Below, piece after piece: positions 1 through 5,017 of a DNA stretch of 5,017 bases. Numbering within the stretch: the first letter of the stretch is position 1; each line of letters opens with the position of its first letter. The notes under the pieces were generated by a model, which saw only the letters and a program-made list of their open reading frames with translations, was not told the DNA's origin and searched no databases. The stretch covers positions 1 to 5,017 of the forward strand of contig JAFZOE010000108.1 of assembly GCA_017552845.1 (NCBI GenBank). The letters are read 5' to 3'. The position numbers were made by a program, and so were the translations under genes. The stretch comes from Clostridia bacterium. Its GTDB lineage: Bacteria > Bacillota > Clostridia > Oscillospirales > Acutalibacteraceae.

Positions 1-876
1 GTCGTCGGTTCTCGGAGCCATAGTCTTGGTGATTCCCGCGCCCGCGACGATGGGGACGGCGTCTCTGTTTTCCCAGTCGGAAACCTTGACGATTTCGCCG
101 CTGCAGTCCCAGCCGGTGATGACCGCCGAGCCGTTTTCGCCGAGCATATACCAGAGCGGAAGCTCGATGAAATTGCTGGTGGTTACTTCAACATAGAATG
201 ACAGGCCGTCGTCAAAAATCAGAGTCGTGCGGAAGCCGTCGTCGCAGTTTTCGTTCGTGACGTTTGTAAGCTCCGCATAGACGGTCTTCAGCTTTCTCGG
301 CAGGGTCATCATGAGCGCCTGGTCGAGCAGATGAATTCCCCAGTCAAACACCATTCCGCCGCCGTGCTCGGGCTGATTGCGCCAGTCTCCCGGCACGCCT
401 CTCGAGCCCTGAACTCTCGATTCTATACGGAAAACGGGGCCGAGGGTGTTCTCATCGAGAATCTTCTTCATCGTGAGATAATCCTCATCCCAGCGTCTGT
501 TCTGATGGACGGTGAAAAGCTTTCCGCATCGCTTCGCCGCCGCTATCATATCCTCGAGCTCGCCGCTGTTCATCGCGACGGGCTTTTCGCTTATCGCGTT
601 TTTGCCGTGCTCGAGAGCGTCAATTACTATTTCCTTATGATAATCATTCGGAGTCGCGACGGTCACGAGGTCTATTCTCTCATCCGCGAGCAGTTCCTCA
701 CGGCTTGAGAAAGCGTGAATTCCGTTTTTCTCCGCTTCTTCTCCCCTCCCGGGGTCAATATCGTAAATGCCGACAAGCTCGGCGTATTCGCTCATTTCAT
801 CCTTGATTTTGCGTGTGTGCCAGCCGCCCATTCCGCCGTAGCCGATGACTGCGCAGCCGATTTTTCCGTTTACCAT
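1..876 (-). CDS. Gfo/Idh/MocA-family NAD(P)-dependent oxidoreductase, C-terminus cut by window edge
   Basis: Reading the minus strand from the ATG at 876 gives 292 open codons with no stop before the window edge. Family members are usually about 330-400 residues, so the C-terminus is missing. Visible features in order: an N-terminal Rossmann fold with the dinucleotide motif GYGGMG (residues 12-17); an acidic end of the second strand (YDID, D39/D41), which suggests NAD rather than NADP; the family signature EKP at 97-99, whose lysine is normally catalytic; and GGGMVFDWGIHLLD at 172-185, where D178 and H182 match the usual catalytic Asp/His. The family oxidises or reduces sugars, inositols and sugar acids; the substrate cannot be read from the sequence. 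No signal peptide is seen, so it is cytoplasmic. An ATG six codons upstream (894) is in frame, but AGAAGGG six bases before 876 favours the later start. Part of the gene is visibly GC-rich: 41 of the 60 bases at 361-420 are G or C. Confidence 0.93.
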   Translation of the reverse strand, partial: MVNGKIGCAVIGYGGMGGWHTRKIKDEMSEYAELVGIYDIDPGRGEEAEKNGIHAFSSREELLADERIDLVTVATPNDYHKEIVIDALEHGKNAISEKPVAMNSGELEDMIAAAKRCGKLFTVHQNRRWDEDYLTMKKILDENTLGPVFRIESRVQGSRGVPGDWRNQPEHGGGMVFDWGIHLLDQALMMTLPRKLKTVYAELTNVTNENCDDGFRTTLIFDDGLSFYVEVTTSNFIELPLWYMLGENGSAVITGWDCSGEIVKVSDWENRDAVPIVAGAGITKTMAPRTDD

Positions 877-882
877 AATCTG

Positions 883-889
883 CCCTTCT
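883..889 (-). promoter_or_regulatory. Ribosome binding site of the oxidoreductase gene
   Basis: The minus strand reads AGAAGGG, then six bases (CAGATT), then ATG at 876. The site lies inside the six-codon extension that would follow from the upstream ATG at 894, so it decides in favour of the start at 876. Confidence 0.75.
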
Positions 890-910
890 TTCATAGCGCT
901 TTATGGTTTT

Positions 911-916
911 ATTATA
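911..916 (-). promoter_or_regulatory. Probable -10 box for the oxidoreductase gene
   Basis: The minus strand carries a perfect TATAAT 35 bases upstream of the ATG at 876, which would give a leader of roughly 27-30 bases. No good -35 box sits 16-18 bases upstream (ATTTTA or TATTTT only). A TTGAAA at 925-930 is too close, with an 8-base spacer. The promoter may therefore be weak or activator-dependent, and the match may also be chance in such AT-rich DNA. Confidence 0.4.
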
Positions 917-973
917 TACCAATTTTTCAAAAATAAAATACCTAATTTGAAAAAAATAAAATAATTTTTATCC

Positions 974-998
974 GAACATCATACCCGGCATGATTATC
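974..998. promoter_or_regulatory. Near-palindrome, candidate operator upstream of the oxidoreductase gene
   Basis: Around the central C at 986, seven of the first eight flanking base pairs are symmetric (ATCATACC / GGCATGAT, 978-994). Two more symmetric pairs (GA/TC) lie at the outer ends. An alternative reading is an RNA hairpin: TCCGA (971-975) pairs with TCGGA (999-1003), and ATCAT (978-982) with ATGAT (990-994). On the minus strand this hairpin is followed by a T-rich stretch, but that stretch begins TAAAAATT, so it is not a good terminator. The site is about 60 bases upstream of the candidate -10 box. The position suits a regulator-binding site, but the regulator is unknown. Confidence 0.35.
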
Positions 999-1115
999 TC
1001 GGACTTCTATGATCAACCCTACTTGAACCAAATAATAATAACTATTGCTATTATCATTTTTTAACATACAAATCAAAAACAATAACCCTGCAATTTTAAT
1101 TTTTGTATTTTCTAG

Positions 1116-1143
1116 TTGACAAAAGCAAAAATACGTGTATAAT
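1116..1143 (+). promoter_or_regulatory. Consensus sigma-70/SigA promoter of the tRNA-Gln gene
   Basis: A perfect -35 box TTGACA (1116-1121) and a perfect -10 box TATAAT (1138-1143) are separated by 16 bases. Transcription would start near 1150, leaving a leader of about 17 bases before the mature tRNA 5' end at 1167. A full-consensus promoter is typical of stable RNA genes. Confidence 0.88.
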
Positions 1144-1166
1144 ATATTTCTGTAGTCTAAAGATTT

Positions 1167-1240
1167 TGGGGAATTGTGTAACGGTAGCACTGCAGACTCT
1201 GACTCTGCCTGTTGGGGTTCGAATCCCTATTCCCCAGCCA
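1167..1240 (+). tRNA. tRNA-Gln (anticodon CUG), CCA encoded
   Basis: A complete cloverleaf can be folded by hand. The acceptor stem TGGGGAA (1167-1173) pairs with TTCCCCA (1230-1236). The D arm has the stem GTG/CAC. The anticodon stem GCAGA (1192-1196) pairs with TCTGC (1204-1208), around the loop CTCTGAC with anticodon CTG at 1199-1201. A four-base variable loop follows, then the T arm TGGGG-TTCGAAT-CCCTA with one G-T pair. The discriminator base is G1237 and CCA is encoded at 1238-1240. The weak first pair T-A is characteristic of bacterial tRNA-Gln and supports the identity. It decodes CAG codons. The gene stands alone, with its own promoter upstream and a hairpin eight bases downstream, so it is a monocistronic tRNA unit. 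Confidence 0.97.
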
Positions 1241-1247
1241 AGAAACA

Positions 1248-1301
1248 ATAATCCGAACACTTTACTAATCATTAGTTTTGTGTTCGGATTATCTTTATCT
1301 T
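1248..1301. terminator. Probable bidirectional intrinsic terminator between tRNA-Gln and the convergent operon
   Basis: ATAATCCGAACAC (1248-1260) pairs perfectly over 13 bp with its reverse complement at 1280-1292. The 19-base loop can fold further: ACTAA (1264-1268) pairs with TTAGT (1272-1276), leaving a 3x3 T-T internal loop and a 3-base tip. On the plus strand the stem is followed by CTTTATCTT (1293-1301), and on the minus strand by TGTTTCTT (1247-1240). Both are U-rich but not perfect tracts. It sits eight bases after the tRNA CCA end. It also overlaps the last codons of the minus-strand hydrolase-like gene, whose TAA stop (1272-1274) is inside the loop. Confidence 0.8.
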
Positions 1302-3497
1302 AAAAAAATTTTGTCTTTTGACCGAATATTCTGCGAACATTACGCCCATGATGGGTTCGGAGAAGGTAAGGAGGAGTTCGCCGGAGTGAATATAATCTGC
1401 GGGGATGATGTATTTTGCCGTTACAAAGCCGGGGCGGCAGAATCTGCGGGTATATTCCTCATCGATTTCGCCGAACTGCGGGCCGCAATAAACGGTATTT
1501 CCGTTGGCTGTTATTCTGAGAGAATCGACAGCGTGATCCTTTTTGTCAAGGAAAGTAACACGTAAAATGTAATCGCATCCGGCGGTAAGTCCGGTAATTC
1601 TGTGGGTGTATTCAAAATTGTCAAACACGTTGAAAAGTGCGGTTCTCAGAGTGCCGTCATTTATCTTCGGACGGTCGCCCTGAAAATTGAAATAGGGTTC
1701 TCCTGTCTGCGCGTCGGTGACATTATTCAGCGCCACGGAGAAATAATACTCATCTGCCTCGACATTATTCACATTGAAATACTCAAGCAATTCCGCAGAA
1801 TTTGCTGCTTCACCGGCTTTTGCAATCAAGAACGCCCTGTCGGTAACGGGCAAGTCAATTGTGTCAAGAATCGCTCCCCTTTCGGGATTGTCGGCAAGAT
1901 ATTGCTCTGTATCGCTCTGATATCCGATCTGAATAAACAGCATATCGGCAAGGATATCAATGAGACGGCGGAGGTTTTTATACTCATCGGTAAAATCTGT
2001 TTTCAGAATATCGATTGCGTCGGAAGAATTACCGTTTTCAAGTGCGGTCTCTGCTTTTTCAATAAGCTCCGTTTCGAATCCCAATCTCATTTTTACAAGT
2101 TTATCGCAGGCGGCTCTGAGATAGAGCTGGTTGAAACGCCAGTTATCGGCCAGGAAGGGATAATCGGCCATCAGGCTTTCGCTGAAATCAAAGCTTAAAT
2201 CTATTGAGTCATTTTCAGCAGGATTACCCTGCCAGTTTTCTTCAAGGCCGAAAATAAGAGCGGCTATTCTTTTTGTTTCAACTCCGAAAAAGAAAGTGCG
2301 TGCATAATCCGATATCGCTTCTTCGGGGGTTATATCCGAATCATAATCCAGCGCGGACCAGAGAAATTTGTTGACATCGTCGGTTATTCCTTCCGAGTAG
2401 CTGACCGAGCCGATAAAGTATTTTTCGGTTTCTTTATATAACTTATAGTATTCTCTCGGACGCGGGTTTGTGCATTCGCGGCTCAGGCAGGTCGCAAGAG
2501 CATAATGCCAATTATTTTTGTCATAATGAACAGGATACTCGCATCTGACATTATGAGTAATATCGGGATAGAATCTGAGCGGAAATCTGCCGCCGAGCTT
2601 TTCGTATAATTCTTCTATAGGCAGAGCGTGATTCGGGCCGTAGATAATACCGTCTATGCCTTCAGAGTTTTCTTCAACCGCTTTTATAAAAACTTCTCCC
2701 CAGTCGGAATACTCATGAGGTGCCTGAGCGGAAGGAAAAATTTTTGCTTCGGGATGAACGGATTTGAGAACTTTTGATATCTCCCTGCACCGTCTGACAA
2801 ATGCATCTGCGGGCAAGCTGCCCGGATCTCCGCCCGGGACAAAGAGATAGTCCAGGCGCTTTAATCCGGAATATATTTCTTTTCTTTTTCTGCATGCGGA
2901 TTCAGTATCTTCGCCGTCATTATTCGGATGCCAGAGAGACATATCAAGATCAAGACGGTCAAGCGCTTCGGAAGACTTCACAAGGAACTCGCGCCCATCA
3001 TATTTCATAAGGGCGTTGTGCGAAGAATTCTCCGGATCAAGAGGAATATGCTCTATTGTATTGACTCCGAAATACATCAGATCGAAATAATAGCGCTCAT
3101 AGTCATCATAGGACCAGGCGTCATAAGTATTGGGAGTGGTGCGGTAGCCGAGCTGATGACCGCGGATTGTTTTATTCGGGGCGTATCGTCCCGATATATC
3201 GCAAACAAGAGCAAGAGAGCCGTCAGTGCTCACGGCTTCTCTGAGAAATCTGCCGATTGCATAGAAAAAAGAGCGGATCGAAGCGGCACGGAAAAAATAT
3301 CCGTTTTCAGTTCTTTCGATTATGTATTCGTCTCTAGAAAGCGAACTGTCATTTTCAAAAACAATTTCCGCCTCTTCAGATTCGGTCAGCTCTGCTGTTC
3401 CTTCAATACGCTTATTCAGCTCAATGCAAAAATGCTCCGCCGCAAAAGCAGAGGACGGAGCAGTATTTCTGATTCTGATTCTTTTGAATTCAACCAT
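1272..3497 (-). CDS. Putative cytoplasmic glycoside hydrolase (GH20/GH67-like N-terminal domain plus barrel)
   Basis: The product is 741 residues. Residues 1-100 resemble the alpha/beta domain that precedes the barrel in GH20, GH67 and GH84 enzymes, with FFRAASIRSFFYAIGRFLRE at 68-87 as its typical strand-helix. A probable TIM barrel spans about 110-385, opening with RGHQLGYR (112-119) and DLMYFGVNTIEHIP (139-152). It ends with SYSEGITDDVNKFLW (366-380), where E369, D373 and D374 are the best catalytic or binding candidates. A mainly helical part follows (about 390-570), then a beta-rich, jelly-roll-like C-terminal region (about 575-728) that may bind carbohydrate. No signal peptide or membrane segment is seen, so it is likely cytoplasmic. 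The frame extends 30 codons further upstream to 3587, but that part overlaps the upstream gene; ATAAGG five bases before the ATG at 3497 fixes the start. It is the second gene of a two-gene unit. The last dozen residues (QNFFKIKIIRTQN) are encoded partly by the terminator stem. The exact family and substrate are unresolved. Confidence 0.8.
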   Translation of the reverse strand: MVEFKRIRIRNTAPSSAFAAEHFCIELNKRIEGTAELTESEEAEIVFENDSSLSRDEYIIERTENGYFFRAASIRSFFYAIGRFLREAVSTDGSLALVCDISGRYAPNKTIRGHQLGYRTTPNTYDAWSYDDYERYYFDLMYFGVNTIEHIPLDPENSSHNALMKYDGREFLVKSSEALDRLDLDMSLWHPNNDGEDTESACRKRKEIYSGLKRLDYLFVPGGDPGSLPADAFVRRCREISKVLKSVHPEAKIFPSAQAPHEYSDWGEVFIKAVEENSEGIDGIIYGPNHALPIEELYEKLGGRFPLRFYPDITHNVRCEYPVHYDKNNWHYALATCLSRECTNPRPREYYKLYKETEKYFIGSVSYSEGITDDVNKFLWSALDYDSDITPEEAISDYARTFFFGVETKRIAALIFGLEENWQGNPAENDSIDLSFDFSESLMADYPFLADNWRFNQLYLRAACDKLVKMRLGFETELIEKAETALENGNSSDAIDILKTDFTDEYKNLRRLIDILADMLFIQIGYQSDTEQYLADNPERGAILDTIDLPVTDRAFLIAKAGEAANSAELLEYFNVNNVEADEYYFSVALNNVTDAQTGEPYFNFQGDRPKINDGTLRTALFNVFDNFEYTHRITGLTAGCDYILRVTFLDKKDHAVDSLRITANGNTVYCGPQFGEIDEEYTRRFCRPGFVTAKYIIPADYIHSGELLLTFSEPIMGVMFAEYSVKRQNFFKIKIIRTQN

Positions 3498-3502
3498 ATA
3501 AA

Positions 3503-3508
3503 CCTTAT
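3503..3508 (-). promoter_or_regulatory. Ribosome binding site of the hydrolase-like gene, fused with upstream stop codon
   Basis: The minus strand reads ATAAGG, then TTTAT, then ATG at 3497, giving a five-base spacer. The TAA stop of the upstream UPF0371 gene (3507-3505) forms part of this site. A ribosome ending the first gene therefore sits on the initiation region of the second, which suggests translational coupling. Confidence 0.75.
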
Positions 3509-4992
3509 TTATGATAGAGTTTCTTGGTCTGATAAACAGGCTCACAGGTAATGTTAATTCCGAGCTTGCGGAAAACATCGAGGTCAACCTGAGAAAGAAT
3601 TACGGTCGAATGCGCCTCACAGCCCTTCACCTTATCAATCTGGCTGAGCGCCTTGTTAGCAACCGGATTGGTGTTTGCGCTCATTGAGAGAGCTATAAGA
3701 GTTTCGTCGAGATGCAAACGCGGATTGTGATTCTTCAGAATATTTACCTTGAGGCGCTGAATCGGCTCGATAATCGAAGGAGCTATCATCAGCAGGTCAT
3801 CCGGCAGATTGGCAAGAGCCTTGACAGCGTTGAGAACGGCTGCCGAGGACGCGCCGAGAAGATTGGAAGTTTTGCCGGTGACGATAGTTCCGTCATGAAG
3901 CTCAATCGCAACTGCCGGCTGGTTATCGGTCTCTTCGCTTCTCTTGAGAGCGGCGGCAACGACAGTTCTGTCATCCACGCTGAGGCCTGCCTGATGCATG
4001 AGCGAATCGATTTTGTCAACAGCGCTCTGCTCGCCTCTGCCCTGCTTCTTATCGCAGAGAGCGGCGAAGTATCTGCGGATGATTTCCGCCTTGGATGACT
4101 CTTTGCAGACTTCATCATCGCTGATGCAGTAGCCCGCCATATTGACGCCCATATCAGTAGGTGATTTATAGGGTGAAACGCCGTTGATCTTTTCAAAAAT
4201 GGCATTGAGAACGGGAAAAGCCTCAACGTCTCTGTTATAATTGACTGTTGTTATGCCGTAAGCCTCGAGGTGGTAAGGGTCAATCATATTGACATCGTTG
4301 AGGTCGGCGGTTGCTGCTTCATAAGCAAGATTGACAGGATGTTTGAGCGGGAGATTCCAGATGGGGAAGGTCTCGAATTTAGCATAGCCGGCCTTAACTC
4401 CCCTTTTATTCTCGTGATAAAGCTGGGAGAGGCAGGTTGCGAGCTTTCCGCTGCCAGGACCCGGAGCAGTTACTGCGATAAGCGGTCTCTCGGTTTCGAT
4501 ATATTCGTTTTTGCCGAAGCCTTCATCGCTGACAATGAGAGGGAGATTATAGGGATAGCCGTCGATGGGATAGTGAATGAATACTTTTACGCCGAGGGAT
4601 TCGAGCTTCTTTTTGAATGCGATTGCAGACTGCTGACCGCTGTATTGAGTCAGGACAACGCTGCCGACATAGAAATCGGTAGCCCTGTAGGCATCGATGA
4701 GGCGGAGAACGTCGGTATCATAGGTGATGCCGAGGTCGCGGCGGATTTTATTGCTCTCTATGTCGCCGGCATTGATGACGATAACTATTTCAACTGCATC
4801 GCCGAGTTTCTTGAGCATCTGGAGTTTGCTGTCGGGTGCGAAACCGGGCAGCACGCGTGAGGCGTGCATATCATCAAAAAGCTTGCCGCCGAGCTCAAGA
4901 TAGAGCTTGCCGCCGAATTCGCTGATTCTCTTGGAAATCATCTCGGACTGCTTCGTGATATAAGCCGCATTGTCAAAACCGATCTTATTCAT
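3505..4992 (-). CDS. UPF0371 / DUF1846 family protein
   Basis: The product is 495 residues, full length for this family (about 490-510). The N-terminus MNKIGFDNAAYITKQSEMISKR, then KLYLELGGKLFDDMHASRVLPGF (29-51), EIVIVINAGDIESNKIR (68-84) and the late GCEAHSTVILS (457-467), are recognisable as UPF0371. A glycine-rich P-loop-like turn, APGPGSGK (176-183), follows a beta strand (LIAVT). It does not match the strict Walker A spacing, but may bind a nucleotide or phosphate. Structures of this family have come from structural genomics, but I know of no firmly established reaction. No signal peptide is seen, so it is cytoplasmic. The start at 4992 is supported by AGAGAGGG (5000-5007) seven bases upstream. 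It is the first gene of a two-gene unit, seven bases before the hydrolase-like gene; its promoter would lie beyond the right edge. The family call is firm and the function is unknown. Confidence 0.93.
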   Translation of the reverse strand: MNKIGFDNAAYITKQSEMISKRISEFGGKLYLELGGKLFDDMHASRVLPGFAPDSKLQMLKKLGDAVEIVIVINAGDIESNKIRRDLGITYDTDVLRLIDAYRATDFYVGSVVLTQYSGQQSAIAFKKKLESLGVKVFIHYPIDGYPYNLPLIVSDEGFGKNEYIETERPLIAVTAPGPGSGKLATCLSQLYHENKRGVKAGYAKFETFPIWNLPLKHPVNLAYEAATADLNDVNMIDPYHLEAYGITTVNYNRDVEAFPVLNAIFEKINGVSPYKSPTDMGVNMAGYCISDDEVCKESSKAEIIRRYFAALCDKKQGRGEQSAVDKIDSLMHQAGLSVDDRTVVAAALKRSEETDNQPAVAIELHDGTIVTGKTSNLLGASSAAVLNAVKALANLPDDLLMIAPSIIEPIQRLKVNILKNHNPRLHLDETLIALSMSANTNPVANKALSQIDKVKGCEAHSTVILSQVDLDVFRKLGINITCEPVYQTKKLYHK

Positions 4993-4999
4993 TCAATTA

Positions 5000-5007
5000 C
5001 CCTCTCT
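5000..5007 (-). promoter_or_regulatory. Ribosome binding site of the UPF0371 gene
   Basis: The minus strand reads AGAGAGGG, then seven bases (TAATTGA), then ATG at 4992. This is a strong Shine-Dalgarno site. Only ten further bases remain in the window, so no promoter can be assessed. Confidence 0.75.
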
Positions 5008-5017
5008 GTCAGAAAAA

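Larger units (their letters stand above)
877..1115. other. AT-rich intergenic spacer between divergent oxidoreductase and tRNA genes
   Basis: This stretch lies between two divergently transcribed genes. Besides the RBS, -10 box and near-palindrome listed separately, I see only homopolymer A/T runs and a weak A/T-only stem (ATAATA at 1035-1040 with TATTAT at 1049-1054) followed by six T's at 1057-1062. The stem is too weak to call a terminator. An 82-codon minus-strand reading frame runs through 942-1190 but covers the tRNA promoter and the 5' part of the tRNA. It is judged not to be a gene. Confidence 0.6.

Noticed and set aside
877..894. Six-codon upstream extension of the oxidoreductase (ATG at 894)
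   Set aside because: The extension contains the Shine-Dalgarno site for the ATG at 876, and the Rossmann fold begins right after that later start.
1035..1062. A/T-only stem followed by six T's, as a possible plus-strand terminator
   Set aside because: Only six A-T pairs with an eight-base loop; no plus-strand gene lies upstream that would need termination here.
942..1190. 82-codon minus-strand open frame
   Set aside because: It covers the consensus promoter and the 5' part of the tRNA, has low-complexity AT-driven composition, and resembles no known family.
1167..1240. tRNA 3' end as an attachment site of an integrated element
   Set aside because: No integrase gene and no second copy of the tRNA 3' sequence is visible in the window.
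1103..1303. 66-codon plus-strand open frame
   Set aside because: It reads straight through the tRNA promoter, the tRNA and the terminator, so it cannot be a real coding region.
1602..2198. 198-codon plus-strand frame antisense to the hydrolase-like gene
   Set aside because: The opposite strand encodes a coherent domain protein. The antisense product has no recognisable motif and is a by-product of codon bias.
3498..3587. 30-codon upstream extension of the hydrolase-like gene
   Set aside because: It overlaps the last codons of the UPF0371 gene in another frame, while a good Shine-Dalgarno site directly precedes the ATG at 3497.
4270..4860. 196-codon plus-strand frame antisense to the UPF0371 gene
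   Set aside because: It lies entirely within a full-length conserved protein gene on the other strand and shows no family features.

Overview
The window looks like a chromosomal stretch from a low- to medium-GC Firmicute, most likely a clostridial (gut-type) bacterium. This is inferred from three things: strong AG-rich Shine-Dalgarno sites before every gene, consensus TTGACA/TATAAT promoter boxes with AT-rich intergenic DNA, and a full-length UPF0371/DUF1846 protein, a family common in Firmicutes. No species can be named from the sequence alone.

Layout, left to right. (1) Positions 1-876, minus strand: a Gfo/Idh/MocA-type NAD(P)-dependent oxidoreductase, open at the left edge so its C-terminus is missing. 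(2) 877-1115: an AT-rich spacer holding its probable promoter and a near-palindrome (974-998) that could be an operator. (3) 1116-1240, plus strand: a single tRNA-Gln(CUG) gene with its own consensus promoter and an encoded CCA end. (4) 1248-1301: a strong hairpin lying between the tRNA and the convergent operon, probably a shared bidirectional terminator. The stop codon of the incoming minus-strand gene lies inside its loop. (5) 1272-4992, minus strand: a tight two-gene unit. It is transcribed as UPF0371/DUF1846 protein (3505-4992) followed, after 7 bases, by a 741-residue glycoside-hydrolase-like protein (1272-3497). The promoter of this unit lies beyond the right edge.

How it fits together. 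The hydrolase-like protein has no signal peptide, so it probably acts on imported oligosaccharides or glycosides in the cytoplasm. The oxidoreductase belongs to a superfamily that often acts on sugars, inositols and sugar acids, so the region may be a small carbohydrate-use neighbourhood. The tRNA and its terminator separate the oxidoreductase from the two-gene unit, so they are probably regulated separately. The UPF0371 family has no firmly established biochemical role that I know of, and its tight coupling to a hydrolase-like gene is the most informative context here. I saw no mobile element, CRISPR array, phage gene or clearly new multi-gene system.
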